DNA of 51,461 nt from Alistipes sp. (GCA_020026435.1 JAHHQK010000012.1:1-51461), one strand, 5' to 3'. Shown: positions 18,132-28,178, counted from the first letter of the stretch. Notes: generated by a model not told the origin, from the sequence alone. Made by a program: numbers and translations.

Positions 18132-19181
18132 CTACCTGATTTCGGCTATGACCACAGCCGTCGGTATACGGCGTTCCTTGATTTGGTCTCCCGAGCCGCT
18201 GTCACTGGGACGGTTCAACACCTCGCCCGAACCTCCGACAAAGGTCGACGAACCTCCGCCGTCGAGATTCACGGCCACCACACAACCCAGTTCGATGAGT
18301 TTGTCGGCCAGTTCCGCGAGATTGAATCCCGCACTGCCGCGCATCTTCCTGCCGTCGCAGACCAGCACGACGAGTTTGCCGTCCGCCGCGGCACCGATGG
18401 CCGTTCGCGGCTGACGCGACATACCCGACGTACCGCCCGGCTCCAGAATCTCCTTCCAATAGTTCATCACGGCGACATTCCGACCCTCATACACCAGCAT
18501 CGGACCTGCACCGATGGCATTATAGGGTTGCCACAGACGTCCGCCGTCCGTCTTCGATGTGGGGGGCTCGCTCATATACAGCCCCTCCTTGTAGTCGTTT
18601 CCCAGCGGCGAGGGGAAGGCATAGGGCTTGTTGCCGTCATCCTTCACACTGTAAACCCACGCAGCCTCGAAACTGCCGTCACCCATCTGACCCAATGCGG
18701 CACGCACGGGATAATAGACCGGTGTCTTGTCATACTTCTCCTGCTGAACGGGCATGGACTTCATCTCTCCGCCCTCGATGAGCAGACTCACCGAGCTCTT
18801 TCCGGCGAAATATCCTCCGTTGACGACCACAAGCGGCTTCGCACCCTCTTCATTATACTCCTTGAAATAGCGGGTCGGCACCTTGCTTTCGGAGCACTGC
18901 GGACGGAAACGCAACGAAGGATTGGCCTCGAAATCCGCAATGGCATAGAATCCGAGACACCTCGCACCGCCCTCCAGCTCCCGGGTGAAGCTCTTCACGG
19001 TCAATCCCCGGGGATAGCCGGCCAGGGTTTCGTCATCACCGGGAGTGACCGGCACGTCCGGACCTTCGGGGATGTCGGACAGGTCATACTGCGCATCATC
19101 CTTCTCACTGCAACTCATGACCATGCCGCTCATAGCGACCAAAGCCATTGCCATACCTAATACTCTGACTATTCTTTTCAT
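18132..19181 (-). CDS. Phosphodiester glycosidase family lipoprotein (NAGPA domain)
   Basis: The family includes the human uncovering enzyme, which removes GlcNAc from GlcNAc-1-phospho-6-mannose diesters. Bacterial members are mostly uncharacterised glycosidases of sugar phosphodiesters. The 349-residue protein has a lipobox MVMSC (Cys24), so it is lipid-anchored. Family motifs are complete: VVNGGYF (to 125), PRTAIG (258-263), NLDGGGSST (305-313) and a C-terminal RRIPTAVVI. It is a single gene with its own terminator, divergent from the GH89 gene, which also acts on alpha-linked GlcNAc. Substrate is unknown. Confidence 0.9.
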   Translation of the reverse strand: MKRIVRVLGMAMALVAMSGMVMSCSEKDDAQYDLSDIPEGPDVPVTPGDDETLAGYPRGLTVKSFTRELEGGARCLGFYAIADFEANPSLRFRPQCSESKVPTRYFKEYNEEGAKPLVVVNGGYFAGKSSVSLLIEGGEMKSMPVQQEKYDKTPVYYPVRAALGQMGDGSFEAAWVYSVKDDGNKPYAFPSPLGNDYKEGLYMSEPPTSKTDGGRLWQPYNAIGAGPMLVYEGRNVAVMNYWKEILEPGGTSGMSRQPRTAIGAAADGKLVVLVCDGRKMRGSAGFNLAELADKLIELGCVVAVNLDGGGSSTFVGGSGEVLNRPSDSGSGDQIKERRIPTAVVIAEIR

Positions 19182-19564
19182 TTTCGTAATTGGGGTTAGG
19201 TGGTTATTTTCTATATTCTCAAGACATCAACACTCTGCCAACTCCCCACCCCTGCACTCCTCACCCACTCCGGTCATCCCTAAAAGGAGTCTGCCATGTA
19301 TGAGAAATGTTCCACAGGGCGGTTCTTCAGACTTTTCATCCGGTCCTCAACACCGTTGAAATTCTTTATTTCATGTTTATACCTATATAATATCATCCGC
19401 CTTTCCTTTGCCGGATTCGGAGCGAATGACAAAGCAAATGTAATAAAATATTATTCTAAAAATCACATTCATTGTAAATATTTTTACCATCATTTGCTTT
19501 TATCTGAAATATTATTTGTAATTTCGTTGCAGAAACAATACAAATCCTAAGAAACCAAAGAAAA
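19182..19564. other. Divergent promoter region between NAGPA-type and GH89 genes
   Basis: No gene is seen. Minus-strand TACATTTG (19435-19442) is a full -7 box match for the NAGPA-type gene, with a long leader of about 245 nt. For GH89, TTTG (19493-19496) is followed after 22 nt by TAATTTCG (19519-19526), one mismatch from the -7 box. The rest is C-rich then AT-rich, without recognisable elements. Confidence 0.45.
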
Positions 19565-21757
19565 ATGAAGATTTTAAAACTACTGTCTCTGCTCGCCATT
19601 GTGAGTGTATTTTCGGGATGCAGTCCCAATGACGACGTAGCCATCAGAGAGTTGGCACGAAGAGTAATCCCCCAACACGAAAAGAATTTCAAGTTTGAAA
19701 AAATCGAGGCTCCCGCCGGCGAGAACGACTTCTTTGAACTCGAATCCCAAGGGAGCAAGATCGTCGTGCGCGGCAACAATTCCAATTCCATAGCCGTCGG
19801 TCTGAATTACTACCTCAAGAATTACTGTCTGACGACCCTTTCGTGGCACAACCACATCGCACTGGAGATGCCCAAAGTACTCCCTAAGGTCGAAGAAAAA
19901 GTAAGGATCTCCGCACGCGCCCGGGATCGCTTCTTCCTCAACTACTGCACCTTCGGCTACACCATGCCGTGGTGGGGCTGGGACGAATGGGAGCATTTCA
20001 TCGACTGGATGGCCCTCCAGGGCGTGACCATGCCGCTGGCCATCACCGGCCAGGAGGCCGTATGGCAGAAAGTGTGGCTGAAGATGGGACTCACCGACGA
20101 CCAGATCCGCAACTACTTCACCGGTCCGGCCCACCTGCCCTGGCACCGCATGAGCAACATCGACTACTGGCAGGGCCCCCTGCCCCAGGAGTGGATCGAC
20201 AACCAATGCGAACTGCAGAAGAAAATCGTCGCCCGCGAACGCCAGCTCGGCATGAAACCCGTGCTTCCGGCCTTCGCCGGCCATGTGCCCCAGGAACTGA
20301 AGGCCCTCTTCCCCGATGCCCGCATCACCCGCGTGAGCTATTGGGGCGGATTCGCCGACGAATACCGTTGCAGCTTCCTCGATCCCATGGATCCGCTCTA
20401 CGAGAAGATCCAGAAGGAATTCCTCGAAGAACAGACCCGTCTGTTCGGCACCGACCACATCTACGGCGTCGACCCCTTCAACGAAATCGACGCCCCGAGC
20501 TGGGATCCCGAGACACTGGGCGGGATGTCGAAACACATCTACGAATCAATGGCCGCCGTCGATCCCGAGGCCGTATGGTTGCAGATGGGCTGGCTCTTCT
20601 ATGCCGATCCCACGCACTGGACCCGGGAAAACATCGAATCGTTCCTGCGTGCCGTCCCCCAGGACCGCCTCATCATGCTCGACTACTTCTGCGAGTTCAC
20701 CGAGATCTGGAAAAACACCGAGAAATTCTTCGGACAACCCTATCTGTGGTGCTACCTGGGCAACTTCGGCGGCAACACCATGCTGTCGGGTAACTTCCGC
20801 ACCGTCTCCGCACGCATGGAGGACGCCTTCGCCAACGGCGGCAACAACCTCCGCGGCGTGGGTTCGACGCTCGAAGGTCTGGATGTCAATCAGTTCATGT
20901 ATGAGTTCATGTTCGACAAAGCCTGGAATACGGGCATGAGCGACGACGAATGGGTCGAGCGTCTGGCCGACCGCCGCGTGGGCTTCCGCAACGAAGACTC
21001 GCGCCGCGCCTGGAGAACCCTCACCGACAGCATCTATATCCGCTACGCCCAGACCGGTTTGTCGACGCTGACCAACGCCCACCCCTCGCTCGAAGGCAAC
21101 TGGCACTGGACCACCAAACCCACGATCGACTACCGCATCCCCACCTTGTGGCACGCCTGGGAGACCCTGCTCACCGTGGACAGTGACCGCGATTTCTACA
21201 AGTTCGACATCGTGAACATCGGCCGCCAGCTGCTCGGCGACTACTTCCACGTGGTCCGCAACAACTTCACCCGGGCCTACTACAAGCGCGACTTCAAACT
21301 GATGGAACAATACGGCGACGAGATGCTCGACATCATGAAGGACATCGACCGCCTCATCGCCTGCCACCCCGAGTTTTCACTCAAGCACTGGAACCAGACG
21401 GCACGCTCCTTCGGCCACGACCGCCAAAGCGAGGACTACTATGAGACCAACGCCCGCACCCTGATCTCGATCTGGGGCGACAGCTACCACCTCACCGACT
21501 ACGCCAGCCGCACATGGGCCGGCATGGTCTCCTCCTACTACTCGCCCCGCTGGGAGATGTTCCTCAAAAAGGTGACCGAGGCCGCCCGTCAGAACCGCCA
21601 ATTCGACCAGAAGGAGTTCGACAAGGAGATCCGCGAGTTCGAGTGCGCATGGGCCGATGCCGGTTACACCATTGATTATCCCGAGGCCGGCGACGCCAAA
21701 GCCACTGCGCTGGAGCTGGCCGGAAAATACAAAAACAGGTTCGACTCGATCCATTGA
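19565..21757 (+). CDS. GH89 alpha-N-acetylglucosaminidase lipoprotein
   Basis: Removes terminal alpha-linked N-acetylglucosamine, as human NAGLU does from heparan sulfate and clostridial GH89 does from gastric mucin. The 730-residue protein has a lipobox FSGC (Cys19), an N-terminal small domain (about 25-115), and a catalytic barrel. Glu307 in DPFNEID and Glu437 in STLEGLD are 130 residues apart, the same spacing as the catalytic Glu316 and Glu446 of human NAGLU, so both catalytic residues are present. A helical C-terminal domain follows. It is flanked by a terminator and convergent with the ROK gene. Confidence 0.95.
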   Translation: MKILKLLSLLAIVSVFSGCSPNDDVAIRELARRVIPQHEKNFKFEKIEAPAGENDFFELESQGSKIVVRGNNSNSIAVGLNYYLKNYCLTTLSWHNHIALEMPKVLPKVEEKVRISARARDRFFLNYCTFGYTMPWWGWDEWEHFIDWMALQGVTMPLAITGQEAVWQKVWLKMGLTDDQIRNYFTGPAHLPWHRMSNIDYWQGPLPQEWIDNQCELQKKIVARERQLGMKPVLPAFAGHVPQELKALFPDARITRVSYWGGFADEYRCSFLDPMDPLYEKIQKEFLEEQTRLFGTDHIYGVDPFNEIDAPSWDPETLGGMSKHIYESMAAVDPEAVWLQMGWLFYADPTHWTRENIESFLRAVPQDRLIMLDYFCEFTEIWKNTEKFFGQPYLWCYLGNFGGNTMLSGNFRTVSARMEDAFANGGNNLRGVGSTLEGLDVNQFMYEFMFDKAWNTGMSDDEWVERLADRRVGFRNEDSRRAWRTLTDSIYIRYAQTGLSTLTNAHPSLEGNWHWTTKPTIDYRIPTLWHAWETLLTVDSDRDFYKFDIVNIGRQLLGDYFHVVRNNFTRAYYKRDFKLMEQYGDEMLDIMKDIDRLIACHPEFSLKHWNQTARSFGHDRQSEDYYETNARTLISIWGDSYHLTDYASRTWAGMVSSYYSPRWEMFLKKVTEAARQNRQFDQKEFDKEIREFECAWADAGYTIDYPEAGDAKATALELAGKYKNRFDSIH

Positions 21758-21785
21758 GTCGGTTTGTTAAGTTAATGCTGACGAA

Positions 21786-21823
21786 GCCCCTCCCGGTACA
21801 GAATCGGGAGGGGCAATTTTTTT
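21786..21823 (+). terminator. Terminator of the GH89 gene
   Basis: GCCCCTCCCG (21786-21795) and CGGGAGGGGC (21805-21814) form a perfect 10-bp stem followed by AATTTTTTT. It lies 28 nt after the GH89 stop codon. Confidence 0.92.
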
Positions 21824-21938
21824 ACGGAAAGCCTTCCCGCGGGTAATCCTCACCCTCCTGTGAGCAATCGCAAGAGAGCCTACCCCCCCAAAAGCAGATC
21901 CGTCTCTCCCAAGGGCTGTCTGCGATGACAAGACCTAC

Positions 21939-21980
21939 AAAATCGCCCCTGCCACAGATTGCTGCGACAGGGGCGATTTT
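21939..21980 (-). terminator. Terminator of the ROK regulator gene
   Basis: AAAATCGCCCCTG (21939-21951) and CAGGGGCGATTTT (21968-21980) form a perfect 13-bp stem. On the minus strand it ends in TTTT and lies 50 nt after the ROK stop. It may work in both directions. Confidence 0.75.
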
Positions 21981-22030
21981 CGTGGAAAGAGAGTCTTGTC
22001 ACGCCCTCTTTTTTGTCCTTTTCCTCAGGT

Positions 22031-23236
22031 TCAGAAGATGCCGAGCATCTTGCTTCGGGCCAGCAGACAAGCACCGACCACACCGGCCTGCTTGCCCAGG
22101 GTCGAGAACTTGATTTGCGTATCCTTGTTCACCAACATGAGCGAGTACTTGTTCACGGCATTGCGCAACGGCAGCATCAGATACTCCTTGGCCACCGACA
22201 ACGTACCTCCGATGACTATGGTCTCGGGGTTGAACATATTGATAAGACCCGCAATGGCCTGCCCCAGATTGTGGGCCACCGACTCAAGCACCTCGTAAGC
22301 CAGGACATCCTCCTTGAGCAGGGCATCGAGTATGTCGTTGAGCGTGATATTCTCCCCGCGGTTGAACTTGTCGGAGAGCATCGAAGCTTGCCCCTCACGC
22401 AATTTCTCGAGGAAAATACGGTGCAGGGCCGATCCCGAAGCCGCCGTCTCAAGACATCCGCGCTTGCCGCAACGGCAGATGATGTCGTTGTCGAACATCG
22501 GGAAATGCCCGAACTCGCCCGAGAATCCCGACTTGCCGTAGAACACCTTTCCGTCGATGATCATGCCCAGCCCCAATCCCCAACTGGCATTGATATAGAG
22601 CATCGTCTGCTCGCTATGGGAATTTCCGTACATATATTCGCCGTAGGTAGCCGCCCGCGTATCGTTCTCGATGAAGACCGTACAGCCGAGACGCTCCTCA
22701 AGCATCTGGGTCAAAGGCTGCTCCTCGACGAAGAAATAGCTGTAACTATATCCCGTGTTGGAATTGACACGGCCCGAAATGTTCACTCCGATGGCCAGCA
22801 CCTTTGCGCGGTCGATTTTATATTTCTGGACGAACTTATTGATCACATCACACAGCATATCGATGGAGTGCGTGTCGTGGTCCATGCAGAAATCCACGCA
22901 CTTCTCCCCCATAAGCTGTCCCTTGAAATTCATCACCGCCATGGTCACCGAATCGTTATGAATATCCACACCGACAAAGTAACCGGCATAGGGGTTCAAC
23001 CCATAGATATTGGGCCGCCGGCCACCGGCCGTACCCTGCTCGCCGAAGTTATGGACAAAACCGTCTTCTATCAATTCACCGATGAGTTTGGTCACGGTCG
23101 GCACACTCAGATTCACCGCCTTGCTCAGGTAAGTGATGCTCGAATCTCCACCGAAAATACACTGACAAATCAACTTCTGTTTCAGTATGGCGTTCTTGTT
23201 ACCCTCGGAAGCCTCTTTAAGGAAAGAATTGGTCAT
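22031..23236 (-). CDS. ROK family transcriptional regulator (NagC/XylR type)
   Basis: Sugar-sensing DNA-binding repressor. The 401-residue protein has an N-terminal winged helix-turn-helix (about 17-65, DSSITYLSKAVNLSVPTVTK), then an actin-like ROK domain with GEFGH (240-244) and the zinc motif CRCGKRGC (254-261). The sequence ENDTRAA (190-196) keeps the Asp used as base in ROK sugar kinases, so residual kinase activity cannot be excluded. It is divergent from the N-acylglucosamine epimerase gene with 345 nt between them, which suggests control of that gene and of the SusC/SusD operon behind it. GlcNAc or ManNAc (or a phosphate) is the likely signal, by inference. Confidence 0.9.
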   Translation of the reverse strand: MTNSFLKEASEGNKNAILKQKLICQCIFGGDSSITYLSKAVNLSVPTVTKLIGELIEDGFVHNFGEQGTAGGRRPNIYGLNPYAGYFVGVDIHNDSVTMAVMNFKGQLMGEKCVDFCMDHDTHSIDMLCDVINKFVQKYKIDRAKVLAIGVNISGRVNSNTGYSYSYFFVEEQPLTQMLEERLGCTVFIENDTRAATYGEYMYGNSHSEQTMLYINASWGLGLGMIIDGKVFYGKSGFSGEFGHFPMFDNDIICRCGKRGCLETAASGSALHRIFLEKLREGQASMLSDKFNRGENITLNDILDALLKEDVLAYEVLESVAHNLGQAIAGLINMFNPETIVIGGTLSVAKEYLMLPLRNAVNKYSLMLVNKDTQIKFSTLGKQAGVVGACLLARSKMLGIF

Positions 23237-23448
23237 AGAAATCTATAATTTTCGTAAAAGTACAAAAAAATCGCCATAACGGCAAGAAAAACAAACGGGA
23301 ATCAGGCCCTGCCTCACTCGAATGTCCGATTTTTTCATTATGCCTTCCGCAAAATCCGCTACACATACAATACCGAACATTAAATACTGCACCCCATCCA
23401 ATAGTCAATTATTTTCACAAAATTTACGATCACAATAAAATAAATTAC

Positions 23449-23456
23449 CAAAAATA
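23449..23456 (-). promoter_or_regulatory. Possible -7 box of the ROK gene
   Basis: TATTTTTG on the minus strand matches TAnnTTTG. No clear -33 box lies about 20 nt upstream. The predicted leader of about 205 nt is long, so this is a weak call. Confidence 0.35.
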
Positions 23457-23462
23457 CTTTTC

Positions 23463-23479
23463 ATAATAAGTTTTATTAT
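23463..23479. promoter_or_regulatory. Candidate ROK operator
   Basis: ATAATAA-GTT-TTATTAT is a perfect 7-bp inverted repeat with a 3-nt centre. It is immediately upstream of the -7 box of the epimerase gene and inside the space expected between -33 and -7. AT-rich palindromes of this kind are bound by NagC/Mlc-type ROK repressors. The link to this regulator is inference from position. Confidence 0.4.
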
Positions 23480-23487
23480 TACCTTTG
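23480..23487 (+). promoter_or_regulatory. Promoter -7 box of the epimerase gene
   Basis: TACCTTTG matches TAnnTTTG. TTTT at about 23458-23461 is a poor -33 element with 18 nt spacing. Transcription would start near 23494, giving a leader of about 88 nt. Confidence 0.5.
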
Positions 23488-23581
23488 TTATCCATACAAC
23501 AATTAATTCAAAACCCGACAAACACCCGGTCTCCGGACAAATTACGGAACCCCAAACACAAACAAACCAATCCCCACCATA

Positions 23582-24769
23582 ATGTTAGACCTAAAGAAAA
23601 TTGCACAGCAAAACAGAAACGAACTGCTAAACAGAGTTCTTCCCTTTTGGCTCGAAAAATCCCAGGACACCGAATACGGCGGATACTTCACCTGCCTGGA
23701 ACGCGACGGCAAGGTATTCGACACCGACAAATTCATCTGGCTTCAAGGCCGCCAGGTATGGATATTCGCCATGCTCTACAACAACGTGGAGCGACGTCCC
23801 GAATGGCTCGAATGCGCCCGTCAGGGCGGAGAATTCCTCCGCAAGTACGGCCACGACGGCAACTACAACTGGTATTTCTCGCTCACACGCGAGGGCCGTC
23901 CGCTGATTGCGCCCTACAACATCTTCTCCTACACCTTCGCCACCATGGCCTTCTCCCAACTGGCCAAGGCCACCGGCAACGACGAATATGCCACAATCGC
24001 CAAGCGCACCTTCGAGAAGATCCTCGAAAAACGCGACAACCCCAAGGGCATCTGGACCAAAAACGTGGCCGGCACCCGCGATCTGAAGAGCTTTGCCCTT
24101 CCGATGATCCTCTGCAACATGGCCCTGGAAAGCCGCGAGATGATTTCCGAGTCGCTCCTCCAGCAGACCATCCACGAATGCCTGCACGAAGTACTCGACG
24201 TCTTCTACCGCAGGGATATCGGACTGATCGTCGAAAACGTCACCTCCCAGGGCGAACTCTCCGACTCGTTCGAGGGGCGTCTGATCAACCCCGGCCACTC
24301 GCTCGAAGCCACCTGGTTCCTCATGGATCTCGGCGTGCAGCTCAACGACCGCTCCATCATCGACCAGGCCGTGAAAATCGCACTCGACACCGCGGAATAC
24401 GGCTGGGACAGGGAATACGACGGCATCTTCTACTTCATGGACCGTCTGGGCCACCCCCAGCAGCAACTCGAATGGGACCAGAAACTCTGGTGGGTACACA
24501 TCGAGTCGATGATCGCCATGATCAAGGGCTACCACCTCACCGGCAACCGGAAATGCCTGGAGTGGTTCGACCGACTGCACGACTACACCTGGTCGCACTT
24601 CCGCGACGAGGAATATCCCGAATGGTACGGCTATCTGAACCGCCGTGGCGAAGTGCTGCTTCCGCTCAAAGGCGGCAAGTGGAAAGGCTGCTTCCATGTG
24701 CCGCGAGGTCTCTACCAGTGCTGGCAGATCCTCGAAAAATGCGAGCAACCCGCGAATCTCGAACTCTAA
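23582..24769 (+). CDS. N-acylglucosamine 2-epimerase (AGE/RnBP family)
   Basis: Interconverts N-acetylglucosamine and N-acetylmannosamine in the cytoplasm, a step of sialic acid and amino-sugar use in Bacteroidota. The 395-residue protein is an alpha/alpha barrel with the family segments LQGRQVW (54-60), NPGHSLEATWFL (236-247), QLEWDQKLWW (295-304) and KGCFHVPR (368-375). Arg57, His239, Glu308 and His372 coincide even in numbering with residues reported as essential in the cyanobacterial (Anabaena) enzyme. A cellobiose 2-epimerase is less likely given the close match to mammalian RnBP. No signal peptide. It lies 241 nt before the second SusC gene. Confidence 0.92.
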   Translation: MLDLKKIAQQNRNELLNRVLPFWLEKSQDTEYGGYFTCLERDGKVFDTDKFIWLQGRQVWIFAMLYNNVERRPEWLECARQGGEFLRKYGHDGNYNWYFSLTREGRPLIAPYNIFSYTFATMAFSQLAKATGNDEYATIAKRTFEKILEKRDNPKGIWTKNVAGTRDLKSFALPMILCNMALESREMISESLLQQTIHECLHEVLDVFYRRDIGLIVENVTSQGELSDSFEGRLINPGHSLEATWFLMDLGVQLNDRSIIDQAVKIALDTAEYGWDREYDGIFYFMDRLGHPQQQLEWDQKLWWVHIESMIAMIKGYHLTGNRKCLEWFDRLHDYTWSHFRDEEYPEWYGYLNRRGEVLLPLKGGKWKGCFHVPRGLYQCWQILEKCEQPANLEL

Positions 24770-24856
24770 AAGCAACAACCGAACCTGAAAATGAGAATTT
24801 TCGCAATCCGACACAGAAATAAACTGACAAATTATCTGTAAATTATTTTTTTTGTT

Positions 24857-24864
24857 TATTTTTG
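24857..24864 (+). promoter_or_regulatory. Promoter -7 box of the second SusC/SusD operon
   Basis: TATTTTTG matches TAnnTTTG. A -33 element is not clear (TCTG near 24835). It predicts a leader of about 140 nt before the SusC ATG, longer than for the other genes here. A second T-run with TTTG at 24851-24854 adjoins it. Confidence 0.45.
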
Positions 24865-25010
24865 TAGTGTTAGATTTTTTACAATCAAAACAGAACTTAA
24901 TAAAATTATTTCGCATAAAACCGACACCTCGAAAAACTCATTTTCCCGATGCACCTCATTGATATATAGTACCAGACAATACTACAATAACCTAACACTA
25001 AAATCTTGAT

Positions 25011-28000
25011 ATGAGAAAATCTTACACATCGCCAAGTTCCAGATGGCATCACCGCTTCCTGCTTCTGGCAGCAGCATTCGTGATGCTCTTTACGGGTTCG
25101 GCCTTTGCCCAATCGGTGACAATCTCCGGCAAGGTATCCGATGAACTCGGAAACGGCCTTACGGGTGTTGCCATCACGATCAAACAGGCAGCCGGAACAA
25201 CGGCATCCAACCGCGGTTCGGTAACCGACAGCAACGGAAAATACTCCATCGACCTCGACTCTCCGAACGACGTCCTGGTCTTCACTTACCTGGGCTACAA
25301 AACCGAGGAACGCAGTGCCTCGGGCCGCACGACCCTCAACCTCACCATGAAGGAAGACGCCACCTCCGTCGAAGAGGTGGTCGTAGTCGGCTACGGAGTC
25401 CAGAAGAAGGAGTTCCTGGTGGGTTCGGTCTCGCAGGTCAGCGGCAGAGAGTTGACCAAGACCCCCATGAACAACGTGTCGAACATGATGACAGGTAAAC
25501 TCCCCGGTGTGACCAGCATCCAGCGCAGCGGCACCCCCGGCAGCGACGGCAGTTCGATTCTCGTGCGCGGTGTCTCCACCTTCAACGGCTCGGCCCCTCT
25601 GTGCCTGGTCGACGGCGTGGAGCGCATGATCAACACCGTAAACCCCAACGACATCGCTTCAATCTCCATCCTGAAGGATGCGGCCACAGCTTCCATCTAC
25701 GGTATGCGTGCGGCCAACGGCGTTATCCTCATCACCACCAAGTCGGGTTCCGAGGGCCCCGCGACCATCGCCTATGACGGGTCGGTAACCTTCGCCCAAA
25801 ACACGGCTGTCCCCGAGATGCTCAATGGTCCCGACTACGTCTACTGGCACAACAAGGCCCGCGAGATGGACGGAGCAAAACCCTACTACACCCCCGAGGT
25901 GCTGCGTGATCTGAACAACCGCGGCATCCTGGGCAATACCGACTGGCTCTCGAAGATCTACAAGAGCTACGGCTTGACCCACCAGCACAATATCTCCGCA
26001 ACCGGCGGTACGAAAAACATCAAGTACTACGCCAGCATCGGCATGCTGAACCAGGACGGTATCCTGCGCAACACCGACTACCAGCGCTACAACGTACGCA
26101 GCAACATCGACGCCAAGATCGCCAAGAACCTGACCTTCAACATGAACATCAGCGCCTTCCTCGAGGAGAAGAGCCTCCCGGGCTACAACATCGCCTCGCA
26201 GTCGGAGTTCAACCCCATCTCGATGGCCTTCTACGCAATCCCCATCCTGAAGGACACCTACGAGGGCAAACCCGTCAGCTACAACAACGGCACCTATGAG
26301 ATCAGCCCCTATGCCGCATTGACCCAGAGCGGTTACCAGGACACCCAGCGCTGGCAGTTTGAGGGCAGTGCCAAGATCGAGTATGACCTCGGCGGCAGCT
26401 TCAAGCCCCTCGAAGGTCTGAAGGTGAGCGTCTTCGCCGCCTACAACTACGGTTTCACCGGCAACAAGAACTACCTCTGCACCTACGACCTCATGTCCTT
26501 CTCGCCGCAGACCATGCAGATGACCCCCTCGAAGGCACAGGGCATCGGTGAGAACAACTTCAACAAGTCGTCCTCGCACGGCGGCACCCTCCACCTCCGC
26601 CCCCAGATCAGCTATCAGCGCACCTTCGGCCGTCACTCCATCAGCGGACTGTTCCTCTACGAGCAGAGCAAGAGCAACAGCGACACGATGACCGGCTACC
26701 GCAAGGGCTACATCCAGAAATACCCGATCGACCTCTCGATGGGTATGACCCCCGTTGCCCCCTACGCTACCGGTTCGTTCAGCCACTCGGGCGTAGCCAG
26801 CTACGCAGGCCGTTTCACCTACGCTTTCGACAAACGCTATCTCGCAGAATTCACCTTCCGTGCGGACGGTTCATATAAGTTCGCACCGAAAAACCGCTGG
26901 GGATTCTTCCCTTCGGCCGCCATCGGATGGGTGTTATCCGAGGAGAAATTCTTCAAGGACGCTCTTCCCAAAGTCGACTTGCTGAAGTTTCGTGCATCCT
27001 ACGGAGAAATGGGTAGCGACGACACAGATCCGTTCCTCTACATCCAAAGCTACAAATCGACAGCCCCCGGCTACGCCTATGTGATCGGCGGCCAGGCACA
27101 GTCGGTATTCTTCTCGGGCCCCTATCGCTACGACAATCTCACCTGGTCGCGCGCCAAGACCTTCAACGTGGGTATGGACCTCAGCCTGTGGAACGGCAAA
27201 TTCGGAATGGAGTTCGACTTCTTCTATAAGGTCACCGACAAGATCCTCGAAAAACAGGGCGGCGCATACGCACCCTCGCTGGGTGGCAATGTCCCCGTAT
27301 TCGGCAACACAGGCAAGGTGGACAACCGCGGTTTCGAGTTGATCCTCAAGCACAACAACTGGTTCTCGAACGGTTGGCACTACTCTCTGGTCGGTAACCT
27401 TTCGTGGGCACGCAACCGCATCCTGAAGATGAAGATTTCGGACAGCCACCCCTCCTACCGTGCCATCCTCGGCCAGCCCATCGGTGCCATATACGGCTTC
27501 ATCGCGACGGGACTCTTCCAGACCCAGGAGCAGTTGGACGCAGCGCCCACCGCACCCTCGGGAGACAAGAAGCTCGGCGACCTGATGTATCGCGACATCA
27601 ACGGTGACGGCCGTATCAACGAGACGGACGACTACGTGAAAATCGGCCGCAGCAGCATCCCCGAGATGAACTTCTCGCTGAACATGGAAGTGGGCTGGAA
27701 AGGCCTCCAGCTGTCGGCCCTGTGGCAGGGCGTGGCACTGGTGAGCTACCAGCTGAACGGTGTCTATGCCAACGGCCACACCGACGCCACCACCTTCACC
27801 CGTCCGTTCTACTCCAACGGTAACGCCCCCTACTACATCGTGAACGAATCGTGGACCCCCGAGCACACCGACGCCAAGTATCCCCGTCTGAGCGCCGCCG
27901 GCAACGGCAACAACAACTGGTCGTCGAGCTGGTGGACCAAGGACGGCTCCTACCTCCGTCTGAAAAACCTCCAGTTGAGCTACTCGCTGCCCAAGAAACT

Positions 28001-28163
28001 GATCTCCAAACTGGGTCTTTCGCGCGCAAGCATCTACTTTGCAGGCACGAACCTTTGGACCATCAGTTCGTTCAAATACGTTGACCCCGAGATGCCCTCG
28101 ATTAACAACGGTTACTACCCCCAGCAGCGCACCTTCTCCATTGGAGCCAACTTAACCTTCTAA
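25011..28163 (+). CDS. SusC/RagA family TonB-linked outer-membrane transporter
   Basis: A 1050-residue glycan importer of the outer membrane. The long N-terminal signal peptide (about 1-34, ending GSAFAQ) has a basic extension. Then come a carboxypeptidase-regulatory-like domain (about 36-110), a TonB box region (VEEVVVVGYG, about 118-127), a plug with LVRGVSTFNGSAPLCLVDGV, and ILKDAATASIYGMRAANGVI. The beta barrel ends in NLTF. It is first of an operon with SusD, two lipoproteins, two GHL10-like enzymes, a phosphoesterase and GH97, so it probably imports a glycan handled by these enzymes. Confidence 0.96.
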   Translation: MRKSYTSPSSRWHHRFLLLAAAFVMLFTGSAFAQSVTISGKVSDELGNGLTGVAITIKQAAGTTASNRGSVTDSNGKYSIDLDSPNDVLVFTYLGYKTEERSASGRTTLNLTMKEDATSVEEVVVVGYGVQKKEFLVGSVSQVSGRELTKTPMNNVSNMMTGKLPGVTSIQRSGTPGSDGSSILVRGVSTFNGSAPLCLVDGVERMINTVNPNDIASISILKDAATASIYGMRAANGVILITTKSGSEGPATIAYDGSVTFAQNTAVPEMLNGPDYVYWHNKAREMDGAKPYYTPEVLRDLNNRGILGNTDWLSKIYKSYGLTHQHNISATGGTKNIKYYASIGMLNQDGILRNTDYQRYNVRSNIDAKIAKNLTFNMNISAFLEEKSLPGYNIASQSEFNPISMAFYAIPILKDTYEGKPVSYNNGTYEISPYAALTQSGYQDTQRWQFEGSAKIEYDLGGSFKPLEGLKVSVFAAYNYGFTGNKNYLCTYDLMSFSPQTMQMTPSKAQGIGENNFNKSSSHGGTLHLRPQISYQRTFGRHSISGLFLYEQSKSNSDTMTGYRKGYIQKYPIDLSMGMTPVAPYATGSFSHSGVASYAGRFTYAFDKRYLAEFTFRADGSYKFAPKNRWGFFPSAAIGWVLSEEKFFKDALPKVDLLKFRASYGEMGSDDTDPFLYIQSYKSTAPGYAYVIGGQAQSVFFSGPYRYDNLTWSRAKTFNVGMDLSLWNGKFGMEFDFFYKVTDKILEKQGGAYAPSLGGNVPVFGNTGKVDNRGFELILKHNNWFSNGWHYSLVGNLSWARNRILKMKISDSHPSYRAILGQPIGAIYGFIATGLFQTQEQLDAAPTAPSGDKKLGDLMYRDINGDGRINETDDYVKIGRSSIPEMNFSLNMEVGWKGLQLSALWQGVALVSYQLNGVYANGHTDATTFTRPFYSNGNAPYYIVNESWTPEHTDAKYPRLSAAGNGNNNWSSSWWTKDGSYLRLKNLQLSYSLPKKLISKLGLSRASIYFAGTNLWTISSFKYVDPEMPSINNGYYPQQRTFSIGANLTF

Positions 28164-28178
28164 ATCCCATACCAAGAC

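Noticed and set aside
8161..19400. Shared word TATACCTATATA near 8159 and 19378
   Set aside because: Short AT-rich words recur by chance in these spacers; the two contexts show no further similarity.
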